From: Cyanobacteria bacterium UBA2566
Lineage (GTDB): Bacteria > Cyanobacteriota > Cyanobacteriia > Cyanobacteriales > Desertifilaceae
DNA length: 42,429 nucleotides
Direction: 5' to 3'
NCBI GenBank assembly: GCA_002340255.1
Contig: DDLS01000156.1
Coordinates: forward strand, 1-42,429
Part shown: positions 8,314 through 16,855 of the stretch, one piece after another
Layout: every line of letters starts with the position of its first letter
Numbering within the stretch: the first letter of the stretch is position 1
Translations under genes and position numbers: made by a program
Notes under the pieces: generated by a model
The model's database searches: none
What the model was told of the DNA's origin: nothing
The model's input: only the letters and a program-made list of their open reading frames with translations

Positions 8314-9555
8314 ATGAAACGTTGGCACAATAGTTTACTGATCCAGCATGTGGGCTATTTTTCCGTGTTGTCCCTAGTTTCGGTGGTCGGGCTAGCGATC
8401 GTCATTTACTATCAGTCTGTTGAGTTGCTGAAAAAATCGATTACTAGTCAAATGGAAGTCGTAATTTCCATTAAAGAAAATCAGATTGATAACTGGTTTT
8501 CTCAACAACATAAAACTATCTTACTGATCGCTCAAACGCCAACCCTAGTTGACTCTTATGCCAGTTTTCTAGATAACACAGATCGGCAATCCTATCAAAC
8601 AATTGAAGATTACTTTCGCACGATTTTAACAACGGAAAATACCATTCAATCTTTATCCATATCCACCAACAGTGGGATTGTTTCTATCTCAACTGAAGGA
8701 GAGGAAGAAGGAAACTATCAACCCTTGGGTGATTCTGTCACTTATTTTACACAAGAAAATCTAGAAACCGTTCGCCCAACCTTATATACTTCTCCCATTA
8801 CACGGGAAACGGCAATGACTTTTGCCACTCCTTTACTCAACGATCGAGGGGAAAGAATAGGAGTTTTATCTGTTGATCTTTCCCTAGAAAAAATTCATGA
8901 AATCATGCAAGAAGCCACCGGATTAGGGGAGACAGATGAATCGTATTTAATCCGCAAACAGGGACAAGAAAATCGATTGGTAGATACCCAGGACTCAGAA
9001 TTAGCCAATCAATGGGTACGGAGTCCAGGAATTGATGCTGCCATGTCAGGTCAAGATGGGATTGATTTTTATCAAAATCATAAACAAGTAGAAGTGATTG
9101 GCAGTTACCGATGGTTAGAAGATAAAAACTTGGGAATTCTCGTGGAAATTACACGAGAAGAAGCATTTAGTGTTTCGGGAACTATTGCCATTAACTTACT
9201 ATTTGGGGGATTTTTAGTTGCAGTAATATTGTTAGTGATTGTCTATATTTTATCTCGCAAAGTGACCCAGCCAGTATTAGAAATAGCGCAAAATGTCAAT
9301 CAAGTCATTGATGGAAACTTAATGATAAAATCTAAACAGTTACGAAAAATCAGTCAGAGAGGGGATGAAATTGGACAATTAGCGCGGGGATTTGATGAAA
9401 TGATTAAAGTGGTTGATTCACGGCAGCAAGATCTAGCAGAACAAGTGCGAAAATTGAGAATGAATAACGCTAACTTAAGCCAAGCACAAGAATTGGAAAT
9501 GGCTTATTTCAAAGCCTTAAAGCGTAAAGCACAATGGATTAGAAATAAAGAATAA
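8314..9555 (+). CDS. Cache-HAMP membrane receptor without output domain (receptor 1)
   Basis: The 413-residue protein has a membrane segment at about 13-33, a Cache-like outer domain (35-285, with FATPLLNDRGERIGVLSVDLSLEKI), a second membrane segment (291-314) and a HAMP linker (315-367, GDEIGQLARGFDEM). After HAMP come only about 45 residues: a coil, then YFKALKRKAQWIR. No kinase, methyl-accepting, GGDEF or phosphatase domain follows. The ATG has GAGGAAA upstream. It starts 43 bases after the DUF4159-like gene. Members of the Cache class sense small ligands outside the membrane; the ligand and the partner here are unknown. Confidence 0.88.
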   Translation: MKRWHNSLLIQHVGYFSVLSLVSVVGLAIVIYYQSVELLKKSITSQMEVVISIKENQIDNWFSQQHKTILLIAQTPTLVDSYASFLDNTDRQSYQTIEDYFRTILTTENTIQSLSISTNSGIVSISTEGEEEGNYQPLGDSVTYFTQENLETVRPTLYTSPITRETAMTFATPLLNDRGERIGVLSVDLSLEKIHEIMQEATGLGETDESYLIRKQGQENRLVDTQDSELANQWVRSPGIDAAMSGQDGIDFYQNHKQVEVIGSYRWLEDKNLGILVEITREEAFSVSGTIAINLLFGGFLVAVILLVIVYILSRKVTQPVLEIAQNVNQVIDGNLMIKSKQLRKISQRGDEIGQLARGFDEMIKVVDSRQQDLAEQVRKLRMNNANLSQAQELEMAYFKALKRKAQWIRNKE

Positions 9556-9584
9556 CTTAAAGAATATCTTATCTGGATCTATTT

Positions 9585-10982
9585 ATGGTTTCCCTAAAAA
9601 AACTCATTCCTATTTTAACCGTAACGCCCTTAATGGCAACCTTAGCATTTACGGGAGTATTAGCAATCTATAATAGAGATAAAACTGTAGATGAACTCTC
9701 TAGGTCTTGGATGAAGGAATCTGTGATGCAAATCAAAAGTCAGGTACACCTTAATCTTCGACAACCAGAGATTATCTATAAATTGAGCTTAAATCGTTAT
9801 CAATCTAATCCACCAATATGGAAAGATCCACAGAATTTAACGATTAATTTTTATAATAAGATTCGTTTTTTCCCCTCGGTTAGTAATATTTTTTTTGGCA
9901 GTCCAAACCAAGAATTTATCGGTGTTAAACTCAATGAAAGTGGGCAATTTACTCAATCTTATTCTGGGGAAAATACGGATTACCAACATATCACTTCTCT
10001 CCTAGATAGAAACGGTCAACGGGGTCAAGTACTGAGTAAAAACTCAGTCTTTAATCCAACAACTCGTCCTTGGTATCAAGCAGCACAGAACACCAACAAT
10101 CTAGTTTGGAGTCCGGTCTATCCAGATTTTACGACTCGCCAGTTAGGAATTACCGCAGCTCAAGCAGTGCGCGATCGCCAAGGGAATTTAGTTGGAGTTT
10201 TAGGAATTGACTATTTTCTCAATAGCCTCAATCAATTTCTGCGCGATCTATCCATTAGTAAAGCAGCAAAGGTTTTAATTATTCAACAAGATGGACGATT
10301 AATTGCCAGTTCCGATCCCGATCCGTTAACCCTATTCGATCCAGAATTAGAAACTCACTTAATAATTACTCAAAGTCCCGATCCCATGGTGCAAAAAATC
10401 GGAGAAATTTTGATCGCCAAATTTAGTGATTTTAGTCTCATATCTGAAGCTCAGTCCTTAATTTTTTACCACAATGGACAAAAGCAATTGGTTTGGGTTG
10501 AACCGATTGAAAATCACTGGGACTTACCCTGGGTAGTGGTTGTAGCATTGTCAGAATCGAATGTGTTTCATCCAGCAGAAAAAAGGACTATTTATATTTT
10601 TATGATTTTAGCGGCAACTGTGGGCAGTGTTTTGGCAGTCTGGAATATGCATCAATTAGTGGTGTCTCCTCTGTTGCGGTTAAATACAACAGCAAAACAA
10701 CTCAAAAAGCGAAGATTTAAACCCGAAAAAATTGCAGACTTAGTTAAACGTAATGACGAAATTGGTCAATTTAGTCGTGTTTTTGAAGAAATGGCATTTT
10801 TAATTCAAGAACAACAAAGCAACTTAGAAAAAAGGATTGAACAGTTAAGCACATATAAAAACAAGATTTCTCCTTCAGAAGATACGGAAAATCCTCCAGA
10901 ATTAAATTTGAGCTATTGGGATTACTTGAAGCAAAAATCACAAAAAGTTCGGCGAAAAACGACCCTTGAAAAACATGATTAA
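9585..10982 (+). CDS. Cache-HAMP membrane receptor without output domain (receptor 2)
   Basis: This 465-residue paralogue of the next gene has membrane segments at about 7-29 and 334-354. Between them is a double-Cache domain (RPWYQAA at 161-167, then GITAAQAVRDRQGNLVGVLG). HAMP follows at 355-407 (RNDEIGQFSRVFEEM). The cytosolic remainder is a coil ending in YWDYLKQKSQKVRRK, which aligns with the tail of receptor 1. It starts 29 bases after receptor 1 and overlaps receptor 3 by eight bases (ATGATTAA), a sign of coupled translation. No enzymatic output domain is present. Confidence 0.88.
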   Translation: MVSLKKLIPILTVTPLMATLAFTGVLAIYNRDKTVDELSRSWMKESVMQIKSQVHLNLRQPEIIYKLSLNRYQSNPPIWKDPQNLTINFYNKIRFFPSVSNIFFGSPNQEFIGVKLNESGQFTQSYSGENTDYQHITSLLDRNGQRGQVLSKNSVFNPTTRPWYQAAQNTNNLVWSPVYPDFTTRQLGITAAQAVRDRQGNLVGVLGIDYFLNSLNQFLRDLSISKAAKVLIIQQDGRLIASSDPDPLTLFDPELETHLIITQSPDPMVQKIGEILIAKFSDFSLISEAQSLIFYHNGQKQLVWVEPIENHWDLPWVVVVALSESNVFHPAEKRTIYIFMILAATVGSVLAVWNMHQLVVSPLLRLNTTAKQLKKRRFKPEKIADLVKRNDEIGQFSRVFEEMAFLIQEQQSNLEKRIEQLSTYKNKISPSEDTENPPELNLSYWDYLKQKSQKVRRKTTLEKHD

Positions 10983-12852
10983 GAATCTGTCTATCCGCTA
11001 TCATCTTCCTCTTTTAATTGTTGCCCCTTCTGTTTTAGTTGTCGGCTTAATAGCCATCATTTTATTTCAAAGAACTAGACAAAATATTAATATAGTTTCC
11101 GTTGAGTTAGCCCGTACAACCACCGCTAATGTAGAAGATAATCTTCGGGATTATTTGTCAGTTCCTAATACGATCAATCAGCTTAATCTTCAAAGCATTG
11201 CGTTAGGCGCTCTCAATCTAGACGATTTAACCAATTTAGAACTCTATTTTTGGAATCAAATTCAAATTTTTGAAGGCGTAAAAAGTCTGTATTTTGGTAA
11301 TCCTCAAGGAGAATTTAGGGGAGCCACTATTCTTAACTCAGGAGAAGTTGGAATTAGTATCGCTGGACAAGTAACGAATTCTAGTGTAATCCGTTACGCA
11401 ACCACTAGCGATGGTCGCAAAACTGAAATTGTACATCAAGTCGCTAATTATGACCCCCGTATTCGTCCTTGGTATCAAGCTGCACTCCAATCCAATAAAC
11501 CCATTTGGACTGATATTTATCAAGATTTTTCTGCCCAAGAATTAGCAATTACTGCTGCACAAGTTGTTAAAGATTCTCAAGGAGAAATCCTTGGTGTTCT
11601 GGCGGTCGATTTATTCTTTCAGGGGATCAATCAATTTCTGCAAGACTTAACCATTGGTAAAACCGGACAAGTTTTGATTATCGATCGCGAAGGAGTCTTG
11701 ATTGCCAGTTCTAATCCAGACTTGATTGCAGAAGCTCAACGTAATCAAGATCTGTTAAATATTGTGGAGAGTGAAAATGAGTTGATTTCAGCGATCGCCG
11801 AAAATTTACTCAACGAATTTGGTAGCTTTTTTCGACTTGAAAGTACTGTGAATTCGTCTCTTACATGGAACAGAAAACACGTTAGTGTTCAAGTCAAAAG
11901 CTTTCGCGATCGCTTAGGCTTAGATTGGCTGATTGTGGTGATTATTCCTGAAGCAGACTTTATGCAACAGGTAGCGATCCAAGCCCGAATAACTTTCGTG
12001 TTAGAACTTTTGATTTTATTATCGTCTTTGGGGATTGGCTTAGGAGTCAGTCGCTGGGTGCTGCAACCTATTTTTCAATTTAGTGAAGCTGCCGATCAAA
12101 TTAAATCCCAATCTTTTAATCCCCAAACCTTAGAGAATTTATATCAACGTCAAGATGAAGTGGGCGAATTAGCTAGAGTCTTTGTAGATATGGCTGTAGA
12201 AACCGGAGATCGCCAACAAAGCCTTCAAGACGAGTTAAACCTATTAAATTTCCAGGTTAGCCAATCTAACGATAACCCCTACGAACTCACCGCTTTGAAG
12301 AAATGGCAGAAAAAAGCATCCTGTATTCGGACGGTTTATGATTATCATCCCCATTTACCTCAGCTTCTGTCTCAAGTTCCCTATTATCAGCACTTAACCC
12401 CTGAACAGTTAAGCCAGTTAGTCATGGAGGGCAAAATTAAACGAGTTGAGGTGGGGGATTATATTTGTCGGGAAGATCAACCGGGAGATGAGTTTTATAT
12501 TATTCTCACTGGTTCTGTCCGCATCTTTGTGGAGAAAATCAATAAACCCTTAGTTATCCTCTCTTCAGGACAATCTTTTGGAGAACTGGCGCTCATGCTT
12601 GGGGGAAATCGAACGGCTACGGCGATCGCGATCGAAGCAACCACCCTATTCTCGATCGATCGCCTCAACTTTGGCAAAGTTCTCCACCAATACCCCCAAA
12701 TGGCTGAACAAATTGCCCAAGATCTCCATCGTCACCAAACCGAACTCCAAGAGCGCAAGCAGCTCCTGGCGGAATATGGTCTCTTAGAAGATAACGAAAC
12801 CGACCTCTTACAGCAAATCAAATCTCGAATGAAAACCCTCTTTAATCTCTAA
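10975..12852 (+). CDS. Cache-HAMP receptor fused to a cyclic-nucleotide-binding domain (receptor 3)
   Basis: The 625-residue protein has membrane segments near 10-32 and 340-359 around a double-Cache domain (IRPWYQAALQ, then AITAAQVVKDSQGEILGVLAVD). HAMP lies at about 360-412. The shared tail motif KKWQKKASCIR (442-452) comes next, and then a CNB domain (about 473-585) with the pocket motif FGELALMLGGNRTAT. It keeps the Glu and Arg that normally hold the cyclic nucleotide phosphate and ribose. The ATG at 10975 overlaps the previous stop; a TTG at 10966 is less likely. It therefore could combine an outside signal with cAMP or cGMP; that is inference. Confidence 0.88.
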   Translation: MIKNLSIRYHLPLLIVAPSVLVVGLIAIILFQRTRQNINIVSVELARTTTANVEDNLRDYLSVPNTINQLNLQSIALGALNLDDLTNLELYFWNQIQIFEGVKSLYFGNPQGEFRGATILNSGEVGISIAGQVTNSSVIRYATTSDGRKTEIVHQVANYDPRIRPWYQAALQSNKPIWTDIYQDFSAQELAITAAQVVKDSQGEILGVLAVDLFFQGINQFLQDLTIGKTGQVLIIDREGVLIASSNPDLIAEAQRNQDLLNIVESENELISAIAENLLNEFGSFFRLESTVNSSLTWNRKHVSVQVKSFRDRLGLDWLIVVIIPEADFMQQVAIQARITFVLELLILLSSLGIGLGVSRWVLQPIFQFSEAADQIKSQSFNPQTLENLYQRQDEVGELARVFVDMAVETGDRQQSLQDELNLLNFQVSQSNDNPYELTALKKWQKKASCIRTVYDYHPHLPQLLSQVPYYQHLTPEQLSQLVMEGKIKRVEVGDYICREDQPGDEFYIILTGSVRIFVEKINKPLVILSSGQSFGELALMLGGNRTATAIAIEATTLFSIDRLNFGKVLHQYPQMAEQIAQDLHRHQTELQERKQLLAEYGLLEDNETDLLQQIKSRMKTLFNL

Positions 12853-12879
12853 ACCTGCCCATAGCCAAAAGCCATCATT

Positions 12880-13620
12880 ATGAAATCCTATCCCCTCGTT
12901 ACCTGTCACATTAACCCTCGCTCTAGAATAGAGAGCAAAGCCTTATCAGAGTCGGGTTTAGAGGTGGGTAGCCCTGAATTTGTCGATTGGGCACTCAAGC
13001 ACAAAAAATTTAAAGTTCAGGTCTCTTGGGAACCTTTTAACTATTCTGTAGTTTATCGCATCACTTGTTATTTACGCTCCGATCAACTCTGGTATGCATC
13101 CAAATGTATCGGCGGTATTTTTAAACAACATCGACTCGGAAAAACGGAGGAGATTACTACGGCAAAACTCATAGAAGCGGTGCAATGGTTATGTCCTGAC
13201 CCTCAAGCGATCGCTCCCAACTTGCCCCCTGAGTCTGAAGATACCATTGATCCGGCTCCCCAAACTGAGAAGCGGAAATTCAATCAAGCCTTATACTATC
13301 AACTGCTCCTAGAAATTGAAGATTTGAAGCAACAGATAGAGGAACTTTTACAAAACAATCAGAACTTAAAAATCGACCGCGAACAACTCTGGCAGCAACA
13401 CGCCCAAAGCGTAAAACTACGTCAAGACTTGCAAGAAATAGTGACTCAACTGATGGCAGAACGTGAACAGTATGAAGAACAACTACAAACCCTTAATCAA
13501 GTGGTCAACGAGCTAGGGAAAAAACTTGAATCGGTGAATCTAAAAACTAATCCTCGCTGGTATTATGCCGATCGCTATTATCAAAAGTTGCAGGAAGCTT
13601 TACAGGGCAAATCGCTGTAA
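12880..13620 (+). CDS. Hypothetical coiled-coil protein of the receptor cluster
   Basis: The 246-residue protein is not recognised. Residues 1-110 form a compact globular-looking part (VQVSWEPFNYSVVYRITCYL, LWYASKCIGGIFKQHRLGK). Residues 110-140 are a Pro-rich acidic linker. Residues 143-225 are a long Gln/Glu-rich coiled coil, and a short YADRYYQKLQEAL helix ends the chain. It has no signal peptide or membrane segment, so it is probably cytosolic. It starts 27 bases after receptor 3, so it is probably the last gene of the cluster. It could be an adaptor for the receptors' cytosolic tails; this is a guess from position. Confidence 0.75.
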   Translation: MKSYPLVTCHINPRSRIESKALSESGLEVGSPEFVDWALKHKKFKVQVSWEPFNYSVVYRITCYLRSDQLWYASKCIGGIFKQHRLGKTEEITTAKLIEAVQWLCPDPQAIAPNLPPESEDTIDPAPQTEKRKFNQALYYQLLLEIEDLKQQIEELLQNNQNLKIDREQLWQQHAQSVKLRQDLQEIVTQLMAEREQYEEQLQTLNQVVNELGKKLESVNLKTNPRWYYADRYYQKLQEALQGKSL

Positions 13621-13742
13621 TGGGGGAATGGGGGAATCTCAGAAGTGAATGATTTTCATGATGGTGCATCCATAGATCCTCATCCCATTCTCCGTGTCCC
13701 TGTATCTAGAGTGTCTTCCCCATTGTCTATTCCCTATTCCCT
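13621..13742. repeat. Facing heptad-like tracts between convergent genes
   Basis: GGGGGAATGGGGGAAT at the left end (13621-13636) faces ATTCCCTATTCCC at the right end (13729-13742). The tracts could pair as a long hairpin between the two converging genes. No gene was found in between. Confidence 0.45.
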
Positions 13743-13759
13743 AACGCTTCGCGCTATAG

Positions 13760-15016
13760 TCATGTTTTTGACTTCTGGTGGGGAGCAAAAGGATTCACCA
13801 CTTGTAAAAAGTCTTTCGGAGGACCAAGAACGGGTTTGGTAGAAGGTGCCGGTTGGGTGGGACGCGCTTCACCCATGGCTAAATTGCCTTTTTCTAGGGT
13901 TCCAATGACTAAAGAACCGATATAATCGGCACTGGTATAGGCTTTTTCAATGCAGTTATGGATATTGACTAAATCTTCGTCATCAATAATGGCGTTGCTG
14001 GTAGCTTTATAGAATTGTACGGTGATACGGATGGGATAGTTGGGGTCGCGTTCGAGTTTGTGACCGCCTAGTTCTAGATGTTCGCCTTCATCCTCTCCAT
14101 AACCAATGACGGCATCTTCCATATCGCTGGCGGCTCCCAGGGTTATACCCCGGCACTTCTCCTCTACCATAAAATCACAGCTACCGGCAGCCAGAGACAG
14201 GAAGTCAGGAGCTTGCTTTTGCTTCAAGGGGACTTGCACAATCATTACCCTATTCACATCTTCGGCAACGGTGACTTGGCTGCGAGCTTCTTCTAGGGAA
14301 ATGCCTTGATGACTGGCAAGTTCTTGAGCTTGGTTGTCTTTGTAGTCGCTTAGGCGCTCTCCCGTGAGGCAAGTCTTTTGACCGTTGTTGTTGAAATAGA
14401 TATTTTGTCCCCATTGGGCGCGATCGCTATTATTATCGAGTACAGTTGCGCTACTGCCTTCTGTTGTGATTAGAATCGCCAGAACGGCCGGACTATCCTT
14501 ACGAGATTGATAATTAAACAGAACTGGGTTAAACTCGCATTTCCCTTGTTGAGGAATGGGAAGAAAGCAGGCTTGAGCGCTAACTAAAACGTGGGTATCC
14601 TTATCAGTCACTAGGGGTTTGTTTTCAGGATCATATTTCTCTGGATAACTAATATATTCAGGGAGATGATTCAGGTATTCTTTCAACTCGATCGCCTCTA
14701 GGTCTTCTCCCTGTTGATTTCCGACTTTGAGGTAGACATACTCTAGAGGCACATCGCCCGTTTTATCGGTAAAGTTAGGATAGCGAATAACGGGTAAAAG
14801 TTCTTTCTTCTGGGAATTATTGCCATGGCGCACTTGTAGTGTCATATCGGTAATATTGGGCCCCCAGACAGAACCCGCAGTCCGGGCGGTATCTTCCCAC
14901 ATGACGTTAACGATATTGAGTCCGAGGATGCGGACGCGATCGCACAGTTCACTCTCTTGAGGCATCCGAACAACCTTGTTAATCGTCGTTTCAAACCCCT
15001 GATTACCATTGATCAT
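13760..15016 (-). CDS. Conserved-looking hypothetical protein, 418 residues
   Basis: The family is not recognised. The chain is soluble, acidic and beta-rich with no signal peptide or membrane helix. Segments that look conserved are RILGLNIVNVMWEDTAR near the N-terminus, VLVSAQACFLPIP and KCEFNPVLFNY in the middle, and PIRITVQFYKATSNAIIDDED with SADYIGSLVIGTLEKGNLAMGE near the C-terminus. The last 35 residues are Pro-rich. The start is either the ATG at 15016 or a TTG at 15031; neither has a clear ribosome site. The gene is divergent from the lipoprotein gene, with 77 bases between them, and convergent with the coiled-coil gene. Confidence 0.75.
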   Translation of the reverse strand: MINGNQGFETTINKVVRMPQESELCDRVRILGLNIVNVMWEDTARTAGSVWGPNITDMTLQVRHGNNSQKKELLPVIRYPNFTDKTGDVPLEYVYLKVGNQQGEDLEAIELKEYLNHLPEYISYPEKYDPENKPLVTDKDTHVLVSAQACFLPIPQQGKCEFNPVLFNYQSRKDSPAVLAILITTEGSSATVLDNNSDRAQWGQNIYFNNNGQKTCLTGERLSDYKDNQAQELASHQGISLEEARSQVTVAEDVNRVMIVQVPLKQKQAPDFLSLAAGSCDFMVEEKCRGITLGAASDMEDAVIGYGEDEGEHLELGGHKLERDPNYPIRITVQFYKATSNAIIDDEDLVNIHNCIEKAYTSADYIGSLVIGTLEKGNLAMGEARPTQPAPSTKPVLGPPKDFLQVVNPFAPHQKSKT

Positions 15017-15093
15017 TTCTGCTTCACTCAAATAAACGTTAATTGCCCCTAACTGTTCACTATTATAGATAAGCCCGATAGGGAGAAACCAAA

Positions 15094-15606
15094 ATGATTT
15101 TTAGAACCGCTTTAGGACTAACCTTAGTCGGCATTCTCCTGTTGGCCGGATGTGAGGAACCCCCGAATCCGGACATTAAACAAGCCTCATCTGCAATGGC
15201 TCAAATGGCGACTCCTGAAATGCTCTCTCGTTCCTGCTTTTATCTCATTTATCCTAATGGCAAGCCTTCAGAGTTTGTTCGTTATCTCTTTTCTGATTTA
15301 GGTGCAGCAGAGTGGCCGATTGCGTTTGATGAAATGGAAGAGGAACAGATGAAATCAGCTCGCATCACTCCCCTACCCAGAACAGTGAGAGTTTCGGCTC
15401 TGAAACGAGAATATCCTGAAGAGAAAGAGCTAGTCTTGATTCCAGATGATGAGAATAGTCAGATTATAGCTCAAGGATATGTAGCTAATGAAACTGCTCC
15501 CAACTGGGAAAGTAAGTGGAATTTGGCGATCGCGAGTCCAGATGAAGCCACCCAACAATTGTGTCGCTCGAATATCGAGTTAGGTATTGATGCAGGAACT
15601 CAATAG
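15094..15606 (+). CDS. Putative lipoprotein
   Basis: The 170-residue protein opens with a lipoprotein signal: hydrophobic ALGLTLVGILLLAG directly before Cys at about 20 (lipobox LLAG-C). After cleavage it would be anchored by a lipid on the outer side of the inner membrane or on the outer membrane. The mature part is acidic and has no recognised domain; Cys residues at about 45 and 158 could form a bridge. AGGGAG precedes the ATG by nine bases. The divergent neighbour may share the promoter region. Confidence 0.8.
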   Translation: MIFRTALGLTLVGILLLAGCEEPPNPDIKQASSAMAQMATPEMLSRSCFYLIYPNGKPSEFVRYLFSDLGAAEWPIAFDEMEEEQMKSARITPLPRTVRVSALKREYPEEKELVLIPDDENSQIIAQGYVANETAPNWESKWNLAIASPDEATQQLCRSNIELGIDAGTQ

Positions 15607-15613
15607 ATTTCTT

Positions 15614-15634
15614 AGGGAATAGGGAATAGGGAAT
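15614..15634. repeat. Three exact AGGGAAT heptads
   Basis: Three uninterrupted copies of AGGGAAT lie just after the lipoprotein gene. This is the short tandem repeat type common in filamentous cyanobacteria. Confidence 0.8.
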
Positions 15635-15667
15635 GGAGAAAAATTTTTTACCGATTACTCTTTTGCC

Positions 15668-15829
15668 ATGCCGATCTATTTGAATTTTGACTTAATCGCT
15701 GAGGCGATCGCACATTTAGAATCAGTGGTGAGTAACGATTGGTTAACTGAAGCTCAACAAAGATATCGAACGTTAGGATATACCCAAAAACTCGAAGAGA
15801 TTCGTAAAGAATTACGCATTTTAGAATAG
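15668..15829 (+). CDS. Small hypothetical protein, 53 residues
   Basis: An ATG frame of 54 codons encodes MPIYLNFDLIAEAIAHLE, then an amphipathic helical chain ending KLEEIRKELRILE. It has sensible codon use and contains one in-frame GCGATCGC. The opposite-strand frame over the same bases has no protein-like character. No family is recognised and no strong ribosome site is seen. It is probably a small cytosolic helical protein, in the same direction as the lipoprotein gene. Confidence 0.5.
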   Translation: MPIYLNFDLIAEAIAHLESVVSNDWLTEAQQRYRTLGYTQKLEEIRKELRILE

Positions 15830-16022
15830 TTTTAACCACGGCTTAACGAGGAGAGTGTGATTAAAAGATTCTAAACCTCCCAATCTGTGTTTCTATTTAT
15901 ATCTTAAAGTTTGTGCAAAAAGCGATGTGATACCCTGAGTGTACCAGGGATTAGATACTCTATTTATCCGGTTCAGTTTCTCTCAGGCAACTGATTATTA
16001 AATTGAAAGGAAGTCTACAATT

Positions 16023-16745
16023 ATGGAATCAAACCTGCAACATTCTCTGAAAAAGTCTCTACTTGGTGTTCCAGAGTACCTTAGTATAGGCTGGTCAGAG
16101 TTTACTAAGAATATTCAAATCTTTTGCATTTTTACGTTGATCACTAATTTACCCCTTTTACTATCAGAGCAGCTCTCTGGTGGCCTAGGCATACTGCTTT
16201 CTATCATCGGCAATGTCCTGTTGATCGTAGTTGGACTAGCTGTACCCAATGTTGTTGAGCGCTCCATTCGAGGCCAGAGTGTAGAAATGATGACAGTATT
16301 GGAAAATGCTGCCCCTAAGTTTTTTATTGCGTTCGTTGTCAGCATCGCCGTATCTATGCTTGTTGCGCTGGGCTTGATCGTATTGATCGTTCCTGGTATC
16401 TGGCTGTCGATTCAGTATAGCTTTACTTACTATGCTATTGCATTACGCGATTGTGGTTTCGATGCTATGGGCTATAGTCAAAGTCTGGTTAAAGGTCGTT
16501 GGTGGGCTGCATTTGGACGATTCGTACTTTTAGGGTTATCTGTTTTTATCCCAATTCTACTTTTGACTTTTGCCGCAGGTATTATTAGTGGTCTCCTCGG
16601 TATGGTTGGGTTAACGATTGCTGCCTTAGCAGTCTTGTACTTAGCGATCGGGATAATTGGCTATTATTTTGCCACTGTATCTGTGATTATGTTCCTGAAT
16701 TTCGACTACACAGCTCAAGGCTCTTCTGGCTCAGTTGGAGGATAG
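16023..16745 (+). CDS. Polytopic membrane protein (DUF975 / GDPD-membrane-domain-like)
   Basis: The 240-residue protein has about six hydrophobic segments: near 32-46, 54-73, 95-125 (a long pair-like stretch ending LIVLIVPGIWL), 160-185, 188-210 and 212-228. The VPGIWL segment followed by YYAIALRD, a family-typical position for an acidic turn, recalls DUF975 and glycerophosphodiesterase-membrane-domain proteins. The function is unknown. AAAGGAAG lies nine bases before the ATG. A terminator follows at 16782. It stands alone. Confidence 0.8.
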   Translation: MESNLQHSLKKSLLGVPEYLSIGWSEFTKNIQIFCIFTLITNLPLLLSEQLSGGLGILLSIIGNVLLIVVGLAVPNVVERSIRGQSVEMMTVLENAAPKFFIAFVVSIAVSMLVALGLIVLIVPGIWLSIQYSFTYYAIALRDCGFDAMGYSQSLVKGRWWAAFGRFVLLGLSVFIPILLLTFAAGIISGLLGMVGLTIAALAVLYLAIGIIGYYFATVSVIMFLNFDYTAQGSSGSVGG

Positions 16746-16781
16746 TGCTAATCATTGTATTTCGCTATAAACTTGCATTTA

Positions 16782-16810
16782 ACAAGGGGCTGGGTGCCCC
16801 TTGTCTTTCA
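16782..16810 (+). terminator. Rho-independent terminator of the membrane-protein gene
   Basis: A perfect 8-bp stem ACAAGGGG / CCCCTTGT (16782-16789 with 16797-16804) has a 7-base loop and is followed by CTTTC. It lies 37 bases after the stop at 16745. Confidence 0.75.
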
Positions 16811-16855
16811 AGGAGAGATTGATTTTAGCAAACATTGAAGGATTTGATATTGGGT

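Noticed and set aside
15648..15839. 63-codon minus-strand frame
   Set aside because: It is antisense to the more protein-like 53-residue plus-strand frame and has no recognisable character.
15948..15967. CCCTG / CAGGG hairpin upstream of the polytopic membrane protein gene
   Set aside because: A five-base stem is too short to support an operator or riboswitch call.
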